Positions 30,520 through 45,529 of a stretch of DNA of 64,000 nt are shown piece after piece. The notes under the pieces are model-generated. The model was not told where the DNA came from. It saw nothing but the letters and a program-made list of their open reading frames with translations, and ran no database searches. Both the position numbers and the translations under genes were made by a program. The first letter of the stretch is position 1. Every line of letters begins with the position of its first letter. Source of the stretch: Calonectria ilicicola (Eukaryota > Ascomycota > Sordariomycetes > Hypocreales > Nectriaceae); NCBI GenBank assembly GCA_020809705.1, contig CP085834.1:1612001-1676000 (forward strand), given 5' to 3'.

Positions 30520-33500
30520 CCAACTTGATGAACCAATCAGAATGAAGGATTTATTATTAATAGGATAGTTAGGTGTGTTATAGTAAAATAGAGTAATGGA
30601 AGTATTATATTAGGTAATAGTTAATTGTAATTAAGGTAATTAAATTATATTAAAAGCTAGATAGTATTAGTTATAAGAGTGGATTCTAATCTATCTATAT
30701 ATTTATTATTTAATAAGTATTTATTATATTAGTTTTATTTAATATATTAGTAATTAAGATAGTAATTATAAGGTAATTATTAATATTATAAATAATTATT
30801 TATAAATATTTTTTTATTAATTAATATAAAGTTATAAAGTAGGTGAGTATTATTTCTACCTTATTTAATTGTTTAGGTATATTATAGATTATAATATAAT
30901 ATTCTCCTTTTATTGGTTTTATTCTTAAGGCCTATTAAATTAATTTTATATATAAGTTCCTTATTCTTAATCTTTAAAATATTTTTTAATTATATCTTAG
31001 GGTCTAGATACTTCTAAGCTATATTTTTATATTAATATTTAAGTCTAGCTTATTAATTTAATTAATTTTAAAATTATATTATATTCTTTTTATTTTTTAA
31101 AAATTTATAATATAAAATATTACTAGATTTTAATAATTATTATAATAAATATACCTATTATAATAAAATATATAATATTTTAAAGATATTTTTAATTATA
31201 TATATATAATTTTTATAAATAATAAATATAAGTAAATATTAATATTTATAATAATTTAAATAAATTAAAAGTTTAATTATTTAAATATAGAGAAAAAGGT
31301 AATTAAAAAGGAGTTCCTTTATATTTAAGTAAAGATATTTATAATTTAGATTAAAATTTAAGAATTTTTAAATTATTTATTTTACTTTTATTATTAGAAA
31401 TATTAGTTTAAAATAAAAGATATAAAAATAGTATATTAAGGTCTTTCTTCTTTGAATAAATTGGAGGATATGGATTAAGTAGAGTTAGAGGCTGTTATTT
31501 AAGTATAATCTTTAGAGGCTATAGATATTATTAATTGGAATATTATTGATCTTAATAGTTTACTTAGTATTATATTTTTAGAAATATTTTTAATATCTTT
31601 AAATAATATATAAGGTATTTTATTAATTTTTAAGTTATTTCTTTATAATCTTTCTATTTAATTTTAAATTTTTTATTTTTCTTTTTTTTTATAATATTTT
31701 TTTAATTTTTTATTAATTTTTTAAATTTTTTATTTATAATTTATATTTAAATCTTATATTTACCTAGATATTATTATCTAGTTCTAATAATAAGATATAG
31801 AATATAAAGTAGATCTTAATATTATCTAGGAGATTAAGTTTATAGTTATTTTTTAATATTTTTTTTTAATTAGGTATAATTTAATTTATATAAAGTTAAT
31901 TTTTTTATTTTATTTTTTTATTATAAGATTTTTTATTATTAGGTAGACTATATTTTCTTTTAAAAAGATTAATTTTTTTAATTTTTTAAGATTATAATAT
32001 CTTTTTATAATATTATAAATAAATTTAAGTTTAATTTTTATTTCTTTATATAATTTTCTTAGATTATTTAACTTAATTATTACTTTTATTTAAATTATAT
32101 TTTTTAAGGGAGCTTAATAAGTATTTAATATAAAATTAAAATTAGCTTTTATTAGTATTATTTTAATATTATAATTATAAAATATATTATATACTAATTA
32201 TATAATAAATAATTTTTTTATTTAATTAATTTATTTATAGTTAATATAGTATTGTAAATATTACTTAATTTCCTAATTTTAATATTTAATTTATTTATTT
32301 ATTTAAAAGTAAAAGGCTATACTTAGTTTATAATTTAATCTTATTAATAATATTAAGCTTTATTAAAATTTAAATATAAATAATTATTCTTTATTTAAGA
32401 TAATTTTAATTAGTAGTTTATATATAATAATTATATATTAAAAGAAAAAATAAATAAATTATTTTTCTTTTATTATTTTATTATAAGAAAGATAATATAT
32501 TATTTTTATAAAATAATTAATAATAATAAAAATACTATTATAATATACTTTTATAATAAGATCTATTAATAAAAGAAAATTAATAATAAAATCTATTATA
32601 ATTAAATCTTATAATTATTATATAATAAAGAATAGTTATAATAATCTATATAGTTTATATCTTGGTTTTTTAAAGTATTAATATAAGCTATATTCCTTAT
32701 ATACTTATTTAACTTTCTTTTTTATCTTACTAAAAGAAAATATCTATTTAACTTATTTAAGGGTTTTATTAATATCTTTATAGCTATATAAGGGATATTT
32801 ATAAATATCCTTTATTAATTCTATTTAATATTTCTCTAGTACTTATAAATAATCTATTTTTTCTTCTTCTAAAAGTATTAGATTATATTTTTTAATTTTT
32901 TTAGTAATGGATTATTTTATTTTACTTATTATATTAATATTTTTATAGTAGTAGTTTTAGTTATATATAATAATCTTTTTACTTTTATAATAGCAATTAT
33001 TTTCTTTATTTTTATTATTATTTTACTAATTAAGGCTTATTCTAGTCCTCTATTAGTATTATAAATTAATAGTTTTTTTTATATTTTTAGTTTCTTTATA
33101 TTATAGTTAGGTTAGCAGCTGATCATATTAGCACAGCTATTCTTAGTTCTTTTAATATAAATAATTTAGTAGTTAAATTTGGATAGATATTCTATATATT
33201 ATAGTTGTTTTTTATTAAGTTTTTAAATAATTATAAAATAAGTAATATTTTTATAATTAATATATATTATAATTTTATAATTATTTTTTAAAAAATATTA
33301 TTAGAATTTTTTAAAAATATTAATAATAATAAGGAATTCTTTATTATAAATAAAATAATTTAACTTAAGATTATATAATTTATATAAGTAGAATACTATA
33401 AAATATAAGTTTTCTTATTTATCTTATTATCTAATCTAAGCCTTTAAAGCAAAGTCTAATATATTAGTTTCTACCTTAATAAACTTATTAAAGTTAAATA

Positions 33501-36500
33501 TTATAAAAATAGATTCTTTTAAGATAATATTTTTTATAATTTTAAATAATTATTATATTTTATTTTTTTATTAAAAAATAATTCCTTTTTAATTAATTCT
33601 ATTATATTTAAAATAATTTTATTAAATCCTTTAATAAATCTTTAATAATAATTAATAAATCTAAGGAAAGCTTATATTTCCTTTATATTAATAAATTTCT
33701 TTTAATTTTTTATTATAATGATTTTCTTTAGGTTTATATGAATTTTATTAAAGCTAATAATATATCCTAGAAATTTTACTTTTTAAATATAAAACTTACT
33801 TTTTTCTAATTTAATTAAGAGTTTGGTATTTTAGAGGGCTTTTAAAATCTTATAAATATATTCTTTATATTCTTTTTTATTTTTAAAGAAAATAAGAATA
33901 TTATTTAAATAGTAAATAATAAAGATATTTAAGTATTTTTATAATATATTAATTATTATTTATTAAAATAATATTAATATATTTATAAGTTTAAAAGGTA
34001 TAATTAAATATTTAAATAATTTAAATTTTATTTAAAAAGTAGTTTTTTATTTATATTCTTTTTTAATATAAATAATATTATATATTCTTTTAAAATCTAA
34101 TATAATAAAAATATTAATTTTATAAAGATAATCTTTTATTTTATTAATTAATAATAATAAAATATAATTTTTAATAATAATATTATTAAATTATTAATAA
34201 TTTATAATAAAATATAACTTTCTATTTTTCTTAAATATAAATATAATAAAATAATTAACTTTAAAATTTAAAATATAAATATATTCTTTTTTAAATATAT
34301 TTTAAATATATTCTTTTAAAATATTAAACTTAATTTAATTAAAATTATAAATAAAGTAAAATTAAGTATTAGATCTATTTTTAAAAATAATTTTATAATC
34401 TTACTAGCTAAACTTAGGTAGTCTAATATTTAGTTCTTTTATAAAAAGCTTTTTATAGATTTAATATTATAAAGGTATATTATATAATCTATTTATTTTT
34501 ACTTTAGCTTTTATTTCTTTAAGGTTTTTATTAATTTATTAAAATTATATTTTAAAATAAATAATTATTTATTATTTTTATCTTTTTTAATTATTTTTAT
34601 ATTTATATTTTATTTTTTTAAATAATAAAGATTTTTCTTTACTTATATCTTTTATTTAATTAAGATTAGAAATTTAAAATCTTTTATTATATTTTATAAA
34701 AATATTACTAGTTATATTATATTTCTTAAATATTTATACTTAGCTAGTATATTAGTAAATATTAAGATTATATTAATATAACTATAGGTACCCTAAAATT
34801 AGATTATATTATCTAATATTAATAATATTAAAGGTTATTCTCTAGTTCTTTTCTTTAATAAAGACTTTTAGATAATTAATCTTTTTATTTATAATACTAT
34901 TATTATATTTAAAAGGTATTCTTTTTATATTAATAATCTTATATAAATTAACTTTTATTATTTATAATAATTAAAGTTTATTAACTATTTAAAAATTTAT
35001 ATAATTTTACTTAATTTTACTATTTACTATAATATTATACTATTTCCTTTTAATCCTTATTTTTATTTCTAATTATTATTAAGATTATTTTTTAATTATA
35101 AAATATAAAGCTTTTTTAAGGAGTTCTTTTAATAACTTTAAGGATCATTGCCTTAGCCACTTCTACTACTCTTTTATAAGGGGCTCTACTTATTTTTTAA
35201 TTTTATTTAATATTAAATTATTATTTTATTTATTATATAGATATTATATTTAAAATTTTAATATTTATTCTAAAGTAGTTTATTATAATTAAGGAACTTA
35301 AACTTACCTAGTTCTAATATAATAAACTAGTAATAAGGATTTCTTCCTATTACTTTATATTAATTAAAGTATCTTCTATAAATATAATAAATAATTATAT
35401 TTTTTATTTTAATAAAAAAATATATTATATATTATTTTTACTTTATATATTAAAAATAATTATAATTATAATAATTTATTTATAAAATATTTTTATATTT
35501 TTTATATATTATATTTAATTTAAAATTATTTTTCTTATATTAAATAGATTAAGAATTATAATTTTCTAGTTATTATTTACTTTATATAAATAAAAAGACT
35601 TTATCTCTATCTTATAAAAATTCCTTAACTTATTAAATTATTCTTTTAATATTAATTATTTATTTTTTATTTCTATTTTTATTATAAGTATAAGTATTCT
35701 ACTATATTAGTGCTTTATTAATAAATATATTTAAAATAGATATAAGGATTTCTATCTTCTTAGCTCATTTTAATCATTTATAAGGAAAGTAGGATTAATC
35801 TTTTTATCAGGTTAATTATACTTTTTAAATAATTTTATTAATTTCTTATTATAAAATAAGTTTTATTTTACATAATTTATAGTTTTTTATATATTACTTA
35901 ATTATAATAATTAATTTATATTTCTTAATAATAATAAGAATAACTTTTTTTATAATATCCTTTTTTCTTTTTAATATTAAGATTTATTAAGTTTTTATAA
36001 TATTAAATTATTTCTATCCTTTTAGTATAAATTTAAACTAATTTTCTATTTTTAAGGAATAGTATTTAAAGGATTTATATTGTTTCTTTCTATAGTTAAA
36101 ATAGGTAATTTTACTTTTATTATACCTTTAGATAATATTAAGTTTTATTAATCTTAAATAAGTTCTATATATAATACTTTATTATTTATTTTAGGTTTTT
36201 TTTTATTTAGAATATATAGATTTTTATTATTTTAAATATATTCTTTATATTAATTAAATTATTTTTTATTAATTTTAATAATATTTTTAATATATTTTAA
36301 GAGTTTTTTTAATTAATTTTCTTTATAGATTTTATCCTTAATTTCACTCTTTAAGCTTTTATAATAAAATTCTATTAATATATTATTATTTTAAATTATT
36401 TATATTATAATTCTTTTAAACTTAATTAAATACTAATTATAAGATTTTATTTATTTAAGTTTATATAATTAATTTATAATTTATTATTTTATATTAATTA

Positions 36501-36749
36501 TATTAAAATTATTTTTAATAATAATTTTAAAATTTTCCTAATTTTTAAAAATTTTTTAAATTTTTTTAATTTATTTAATATTATCCTTATTTTTTAAATA
36601 ATCTTTTATAATAAATTTAAATTATACTTTTATATTTTCTTAAAAAAGATTTTAATATATAATACTTAGGCTTTAAGAGTTATAAATTAGGTTAGAAAGA
36701 AGTAGAAGTATCCTTTTATTTGGGTGAGAAAGGGGACTATATTGGCAGC

Positions 36750-37139
36750 TGTAACGGTCTAGTCAATTCCCAACTTAATAAACCAATCAGAACGAAAGAT
36801 TTATTGTTGGCAGGATGGTTAGGCGCGTTATGGTAAATAGAGCAATGGAAGTATTATGTTAGGTAATAGTTAATTGCAATTAAGGTAATTAAATTATATT
36901 AAAAGCTAATTAATTCCATTTCTTATAGTAGGATCTAATCTGTCTATATACTATTATCCTATTTTGGTGCGTATGGTGTGCTTGGTGCGCTAGGTGTGAT
37001 ACCTTTTATATTTATTACAATAATTGCCTTTATTGCTTTTTATTTAATTGGTTGTATGTAATTATAGGGTAGCTGGTTTCTTATAGGGTATGGTATTCTG
37101 CTACCCTAGACCGCCTTAGGTATGATATGGGTTATAATA
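36750..37139 (-). repeat. LTR subfamily A, element 1, left (3' LTR)
   Basis: 390 bp; begins TGTAACGG, ends TATAATA. Preceded by target duplication GCAGC. Confidence 0.85.
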
Positions 37140-40100
37140 TAATGTCTCTCTTTCGTTAGTCTTGTTCTTAAGGCTGGTATAATGGGTTATAGTGGTTTTT
37201 TTGTATATATTATCTAAACTTAGACTTATAATTATTTTATTATATTGATATTATATTAGGCAAGGTAGTAAAAGTATCTTCTATTTGCAAGAATTATAAA
37301 ATTAAAGGTCTTATTAATTATATTAATTTTTTTAAAATGCCTATTATAGCTTATATATATTATACAAGTGCTAGCCTTTCCTATATAGTAAGTAAAGGTT
37401 TAATTTATTATTCTAAGTATATCTAGAGTTATAAAAGTTATAATTATATAGGTATAGAGAGTATAGCTTATATATATTTTTATTATTTTTTATCTAGCTA
37501 GCTTAATATACTAATAATAGCAGTTCTCTATATTATTAAAGAAAAGAAAAATTATATTAATAATATTTAAAAATATAAAGTAAGTTAAACTTACTACATA
37601 CTTCTTTAAAGGCTTCTTAAAAGGTTATCTTGGAGACCTAGTCTTAAATAATAGTAGTATTTGCTAAGTTAAAGCGTTTAAAGAAGTTAGAGGATAATCT
37701 GGAAGAGCGAGGTGCTAGAGCAATGGAGGTAATAGAGGCTGAGATTGTGGCAGAGGAAGGCCCTCCTTCGGAGGTGGTATCGGTGCTATACATTACCGAT
37801 GTTGATCCTTCTTTCTTGCTTGTTGGAGGAATGCTTCTAGTATCTTTGAACAATGTATAAGGTGTTTGGTGGGTTCTTAGGTTGTTTCTTTATAGTCTTT
37901 TTATTTAATTTTGAATTTCTTATTTTCTTCTTTTCTTTATAGGATTTTTTTGACTTCCTATTGATCTTCTGGATTTTCTATTTGTGGTTTGTAGTTGGGT
38001 TTTATATTAACTTAGATGCTATTACTAGGTTCTAGTAGTAAAATGTAAAAGATAGAGTGAACTTTAATATTATCTAGAAGGTTAAGTTTATAATTATTTT
38101 CTAATATTTTTCTTTTAATAAGATATAGTCTAATCTATATGAAGTTGATTTTTTTATTTTATTTTTTTATTGTAAGATTTTTTATTATTAAGTAAACTAT
38201 ATCTTTCTTTAAGAAGGATAATCCTTTCAACCTTTTTAAATTATAATATCTTTTTATTATATTATAAATAAACTTAAGTTCTATCTTTATTTCTTTATAT
38301 AATTTTCTTAAATTATTTAACTTAATTATAGCTTTTACTTAAATTATATTTTCTAAAGGAGTTTAATAAGTATTTAATATAAAGCCAAAATTAGCTTTTA
38401 CTAATATTATCTTAATACTATAATTATAGAATATATTATATACTAATTATATAATAAATAACTTTTCTACCCAATTAGTTTATTTATAATTAATATAGTA
38501 TCATAGATATTACTCAATTTCCTGGTTTTAGCATTTAATTTATCTATCTATTTGGGGGTAGAAGGCTATGCTTAATTTATAATTTAACCCTATTAAGAAC
38601 ATCAGGCTTTACTAAAACTTAAATGCAAATAGTTATCCTCTATCTAATATAATTTTAGTTAATAGATTGTATATAGTAATTATATATTAAAAGAAAAGGT
38701 AGGTGAATTATTTTTCTTTTATTATTTTATTATATAAAAAATAATATATTACTTTTATAAAGTAATTAATAATAATAAAAATACTATTATAATATACTCC
38801 TATAGTAAGATCTACTAATAAAAGAAGGTTAGTAATAAAGTCTATTATAATTAAATCCTATAATTATTATATAATAGGAGATAATTATAATAATCTATAT
38901 AATTTATATCTTGGTTTTTTGGAGTATTAATATAGGCTGTATTCTTTATATACTTATTCAACTTTCTTTTTTATTTTACTAAAAGAGAATATCTATTTGA
39001 CTTATTTAAGGGTTTTATTAATACCTTTATAGTTATATAAAAGATATTTGTAAATATCCTTTATTAATTCTATTTAATATTCTTTTAATACTTATAAGTA
39101 GTTTGTTTTTTCTCCTTCTAAAAGTACTAGATTATATTCTTTAATTTTTCTTAATAGTAGATTGCCTTATTCCACTTATTGTATAGGTATTTCTGCAGTA
39201 GTAGTTCTAGTTGTATATAATAATCCTCCTATTTTTATAGTAATAATTATTTTCTTTATTTTTATTATTATTTTATTGATTGAGGCTTATTTTAGTCCTC
39301 TATTGGTGTTATAGATTAATAGTTTTTCTTATATTTTTGGTTTTTCTATATTATAGTTAAGTTAGCAGCTGATTGTATTAATATAGCTATTTTCAATTTC
39401 TTTAATATAAATGATTTAATAGTTGAATTTGGATAGATATTCTATATATTATAATTGCCTTTCACTGAGTTTTTAAGTAATTGTAAAGTAGATAATATTT
39501 TTATAGTTAGTATATATTATGATTTTATAATTGCTTTTTAAAAGATATTATTAGAATTCTTTAAAAGTATTGATAATAGTAAGAAATTCTTTATCATAAA
39601 TAGGGTAATTTAGCTCAAGGCTATATAGCTTATGTAAGTAAAATGCTATAGGATATAGGTTTCCTTATTTATCTCATTGTCCAATCTAGGCCCCTAAGGC
39701 AAAGTCCGATACATCGGTTTCTAGCTCTATAGGTTTATCAAGATCAAACATTATAAGAATAGGTTCTTCTAAAATAGCATTTTTTATAGCTTTAAATAAT
39801 TATTATACTTTATTTCCTTATTAAAAGATAATTTCTTTTTTAATTAGTTCTATTATACCTAAAATAATTTTACTAAATCCCTTAATAAATCTTCGGTAAT
39901 AGTTAGTAAATCCTAGGAAGGCTTATACTTCTTTTATATTAATAAATTCCTTCCAATCTTTCACTATAGTAACTTTCTTTAGATCTATATAAATTTTATT
40001 AAGGCTAATAATATATTCTAGAAATTCTACTTCTTAAGTGTGGAACTTACTTTTTCTAGTTCAACCAGGAGTTTGGTATCTTAGAGGGCTTTTAAGATCT

Positions 40101-43100
40101 TATGGATGTATTCTTTATATTCTTCTTTATTTTTAGAGAAAATAAGGATATCATCCAGGTAGCAGATAATAAAAATATCTAAGTATTCTTATAATATATT
40201 AATTATTATTCGCTAGAATGATATCAGTATATTTATAAGTTTGAAAGGTATAATTAGGTATTTAAATAGTTTAAATTTAGTTTGGAAAGTGGTTTTCTAT
40301 TTATATCTTTTTTTAATATAAATAAGATTATATACTCCTTTAAAATCCAATATAGTAAAGATATTAGCTCTATAAAAGTAATCCTTCATTTTATTAATTA
40401 ATGGTAGTGAAGTATAATCTTTAATAATAATATTATTAAGCTATTAATAGTCTACAATAAGGCATAGCTTCTTGTTTTTCTTAGGCATAAATATAACAGA
40501 GTAACCAGCTTTAGAGTTTAAAATATAGATATATCCTTTCTTAAGTATATTTTAAATGTATTCCTTTAAGATATTAAGCTTAATTTAATTAAGATTATAA
40601 ATAGGGTAAAATTGGGTATTAAATCCATTTTTAAGGATAATTTCATAATCCCACTAGCTAAACTCAGGTAGTCTAGTATCTAGTTCTTCTATAAAAAGCT
40701 TTTCATAAATTCAGTACTATAGGGATATATTATATAATCTATCTATTTCTACTTTAGCCTTTATTTCTTTAAGGCTTTTATTGATTTATTAAAACTATAT
40801 TCTAAAATAGGTAATTGTTTATTATCTTTACCTTTTCTAACCATTCTTATATTTATATTTTATTCCTTTAAATAGCAAAGATTCTCCTTTACTTATATCT
40901 CTTACTTAGTTAAGGCTAGAAGTTCAAGATCTTTTATCATATTTTATAAAAATATCACTAGCTGCATTATATTCCTCAGGTATTTGCACCTAGCCAGTAC
41001 ACCAGCAGATATTAGAATTATATTAATATAACTATAGATACCCTAAAACTAGGTTATATTATTTAATATTAATAATATTAAAGGTTATTCCTTAGTTCCT
41101 TCCTTTAATAAAGACTTTTAAATAATTAATCTTTTTATCTATAATACCATTATTATATCTAAAAGGTATTCCTTCTATATTAATGATTTTATATAGGTTG
41201 ACTTTTATTATCTATAGTAATTAAAGTTCATTAATTACTTAAGGATTCATATAGTTTTGCTTAACTCTACTATCCACCATAGCATTATATTACTTCCCTT
41301 TAATCCTTACTTTTATTTCTAATTGTTATTAAGATTGCTCTTTAGTTATAAAGTATAAAGCTTTTTTAAGGAGTTCTTTTAATAATTTTAAAAGTCATTA
41401 CCCTAGCTACTCCTACTACTCTTTTACAGAAAGCTTCACTCATTTTTTAATTTTATTCAATGCCAAATTATTACTTTATCTATTATATAAACATTATATT
41501 TAGGATCTTAATATTCATTCTAAAGTAGCTTGCTGCAATTAGGGAACTCAGGCTCACCTAGTTCTAATATAATAAACTAATAGTAGAGGTTTCTTCCTAT
41601 TATTTTATATTAATTAAAATATCTTCTATAAGTATAGTAAATAATTATATCTTCTACTTTAATAAGAAAGTATACTATATACTACTTTTATTCTATATAT
41701 TAAAGGTAATTATAATTATAGTAGCTTATTTATAAGATATTTTTATATTTTTTATATACTATATTTAATCTAGGATCATCCTTCTTATATTAAATAGATT
41801 AGGGGTTATGGTTTCTTGATTACTATTTATTTTATGTAAATAGGAAGACTTTATCTCCATCCTATAAGAATTCTCTAACTTATTAAGCCATTCTTTTAAT
41901 ATTAATTGTCTATTTCCTATTTCCATTTTTATTATAAGTGCAAATATCCTACCATACTAATACTTTATTAGTATACATATCTAAAATAAATATAAGGATT
42001 TCTATCTTCTTAGCTTATTCTAACCATTCATAAGAAAGATAGGACTAGCCTTCTTGTTAGATTAATTATACTTTTTGGATAGCTTTATTAATTTCTTATT
42101 ATAGAGTAAGTTTTATCTTATATAATTTATAGTTTTCTATATATTACTTAATTATAGTAATTAGTTTATGTTTCTTAATAATAGTAAGAATAACTTTTCC
42201 TGTAATATTCTTTTTTCCTTCTAGTACTAGGGTCTATTAAGTTTTTATAGTATTGAGTTATTTCTATTCTTCTAGTATAAATTTAAACTAATTTTCTATT
42301 TTTGAGGAGCAGCATTTAAAGGATTTATATCCTTTTTTCTATAGTTAAAGTAAGTAATCTTACTTTTATTATACCTTTAGATAATACCGGGTTCTATTAG
42401 CCTTAAATGAGTCCTATGTGTAGTGCTTTATTGCTTATTTTGGGTTTTTCCTTTATTTAGGATATATAGGTTTTTATTATCTTAAGCGCGCTCCTTATAT
42501 TAATTAAATTATCTTTTATTAATCTTAATAATACTTTTAATATACTCTAAAAGTTTCTTTAATTAATCTTCCTTATAGATTTTATTCTTAACTTCACTTT
42601 TTAAACCTTTATAATAAAGTTCTATTAATATATTATTATTCTAGACTATTTATATTATAATTCTTTTAAACTTAGCTAAATACTAGTTACAAGATTTTAT
42701 TTATTTAAGTTTATATAACTAGTTTATAGCTTATTATTTTATATTAATTATACTAAAATTATCTTTAATAATAATTTCAAAATATTCCCAGTCTCTAAAG
42801 ATCTCTTAGATCTCTTTATTTTAGTTAGCATTATTCTCATTTTCTAAATAGTCTCTCATAATAGGTTCAAACCATACTCCTACATCTCCTTGAAGGAGGG
42901 TTTTAGTATATAATACCTAAGCTTTAAAGATTACAAATTATATTAGGAAAAAGTAAAAATATCCCTTTATTCAGGTAAGGAAGAGGACTACATTAGCAAC
43001 CTTTCCTAGGAAGGGCTCTAAGACCAGGGATCTCAGAATTTCATTAATATCTTTACCCTTATTTCCTTCAATCATAGTGGTTCTAGCTTTTTCTACTTTA

Positions 43101-43257
43101 AGTTATATTTATATATCTACAAGTTTCTTCTTAACTTACTGTAATTCTATAGTTAACTCAGCATTGCTAGAAGGAGCAATAACAGTAAGGTTCTTTCCAG
43201 ACATTGTTATTACTTAATTATTAATATAGGTAACCAATTGAATAAGAGCTTTTAATA

Positions 43258-43647
43258 TATAATAATCTAATTAATTCCCAATTTAATAAACCAATTAGAA
43301 TAAAAGATTTATTATTGGTAGGATAATTAAGTATATTATAATAAATAAAATAATAGAAGTATTATATTAGGTAATAGTTAATTACAATTAAGGTAATCAA
43401 ATTATATTAAAAGCTAATCAGTTCTGTTCCTTATGGTAGGATCTAATCTATCTATATATTACTATCTTATTTTGATATACGTGGTGTGCTTGGTGTGCTA
43501 GGTGCAACACCTTTTGCACTTATCGCGATAGTCACCCTTATTGCTCCTTGTTTGATTGGTTGTATGTAACTATAGGGTAGCTGGTTTCTTACAGGGTGTG
43601 GCATTCTGCCACCCTAGACCGCCCTGGGTATGATATGGGTCGTAACA
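43258..43647 (-). repeat. LTR subfamily A, element 1, right (5' LTR)
   Basis: 390 bp; ends GGGTCGTAACA, followed by GCAGC. Its right half is little mutated while its left half is AT-shifted. Confidence 0.85.
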
Positions 43648-43909
43648 GCAGCCTTTCTTAGAAAAGGCTTTAGGACTAGAGTTCTTAGAATTTCACTAAT
43701 ATCTTTACCTTTATTTCCTTTAATTATAGTGGTTCTAGCTTTTTTTATTTTAAATTATACTTATATATTTATAAATTTCTTCTTAATTTATTATAATTTT
43801 ATAATTAATTTAATATTATTAGGAAAAGTAATAATAATAAGATTCTTTTTAAATATTATTATTATTTAATTATTAATATAAGTAATTAATTAAATAAAAG
43901 CTTTTAATA

Positions 43910-44299
43910 TATAATAATTTAATTAATTTTTAATTTAATAAATTAATTAAAATAAAAGATTTATTATTAATAAAATAATTAAATATATTATAATAAATAA
44001 AATAATAGAAGTATTATATTAAATAATAATTAATTATAATTAAAATAATTAAATTATATTAAAAATTAATTAATTTTATTTTTTATAATAAAATCTAATC
44101 TATCTATATACTACTATCCTATTTTAATATATATAATACACTTAATATATTAAATATAATATCTTTTATACTTATTATAATAATTATTTTTATTATTTCT
44201 TATTTAATTGGTTATATATAATTATAGGGTAGTTGGTTTCTTATAGGGTGTGGTATTCTGTTATCCTAGACTGCCCTAGGTATAACATAGGTTATAACA
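43910..44299 (-). repeat. LTR subfamily A, right LTR of the element hosting element 1
   Basis: 390 bp, strongly AT-mutated; ends GGTTATAACA. The following bases (CTTAA) enter the internal sequence of the subfamily B element. Confidence 0.8.
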
Positions 44300-45529
44300 C
44301 TTAATCTCTTTAATATAAATGATTTGATAGTTGAATTTGGATAGGTATTCTATATATTGTAGTTATCTTTTATTAAGTTTTTAAATAATTATAAAGTAAG
44401 TAATATTTTTATAATTAATATATATTATAATTTTATAATTACTTTTTAAAAGATATTATTAGAATTTTTTAAAAATATTAATAATAATAAAGAATTCTTT
44501 ATTATAAATAAAGTAATTTAATTTAAAGCTATATAATTTATATAAGTAGAATACTATAGAATATAGATTTTCTTATTTATCTTATTATCCAATCTAAGCC
44601 TTTAAAATAAAGTCTAATATATTAGTTTCTAATTTTATAAGCTTATTAAGATTAAATATTATAAAAATAAATTCTTTTAAAATAATATTTTTTATAACTT
44701 TAAATAATTATTATATTTTATTTTTTTATTAAAAGATAATTCTTTTTTAATTAATTCTATTATACTTAAAATAATTTTATTAAATCCTTTAATAAATCTT
44801 TAATAATAATTAATAAATCTAAAAAAAGCTTATACTTCCTTTATATTAATAAATTTCTTTTAATCTTTTACTATAATGACTTTCTTTAGATCTATATAAA
44901 TTTTATTAAGGCTAATAATATATCCTAGAAATTCTACTTTTTAAATATAGAACTTACTTTTTTCTAATTTAATTAAAAATTTAATATTTTAAAGAACTTT
45001 TAAAATCTTATAAATATATTTTTTATATTTTTTTTATTTTTAAAGAAAATAAGGATATTATTTAAATAATAAATAATAAAGATATTTAAGTATTTTTATA
45101 ATATATTGATTATTATTTATTAAAATAATATTAGTATATTTATAAGTTTAAAAGGTATAATTAGATATTTAAATAATTTAAATTTTATTTAAAAAGTAAT
45201 TTTCTATTTATATTTTTCTTTAATATAAATAAGATTATATATTTCTTTAAGATCTAATATAATAAAGATATTAGTTTTATAAAAATAATCTTTTATTTTA
45301 TTAATTAATAATAATAAAATATAATTTTTAATAATAATATTATTAAATTATTAATAATTTATAATAAAATATAGTTTTTTATTTTTTTTAAGTATAAATA
45401 TAATAAAATAATTAATTTTAAAATTTAAAATATAAATATATCCTTTTTTAAATATATTTTAAATATATTTTTTAAGATATTAAATTTAATTTAATTAAAA
45501 TTATAAATAAGGTAAAATTAGGTATTAGA

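Larger units (their letters stand above)
30102..30896 (-). repeat. LTR, subfamily B, left copy (3' LTR), interrupted by a TRIM
   Basis: Pairs with 55062-55458. It starts with TGTAACGG, is interrupted at 30126/30525, and ends TATAATA. Subfamily B differs from the 390-bp LTRs in its right half. Confidence 0.75.
36750..43647 (-). mobile_element. Ty3/gypsy-type LTR element 1 (6.9 kb)
   Basis: LTRs are 36750-37139 and 43258-43647, both 390 bp. The target duplication GCAGC occurs at 36745-36749 and 43648-43652. On the minus strand a gag-like start is near 43204, the reverse transcriptase YLDD signature at 40150-40161, and an integrase-like DFIT...YNSI region around 38740-38870. A purine tract abuts the left LTR at about 37144-37156. 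This order (gag, RT, integrase) is Ty3/gypsy. Stops are frequent, but GC-richer patches remain (37640-37860, 39650-40200, 42830-43250), so it is less RIP-mutated than its neighbours. Confidence 0.85.
30897..44299 (-). mobile_element. Degraded gypsy element that hosts element 1; its own left LTR is missing
   Basis: A nearly full internal region (30897-36749 plus 43648-43909, about 6.1 kb) runs from the integrase side to gag and ends in a 390-bp subfamily A LTR (43910-44299). On its left it is joined directly to a subfamily B LTR instead of its own. The internal part is very AT-rich with no usable frame. Element 1 interrupts its gag region. Confidence 0.6.
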
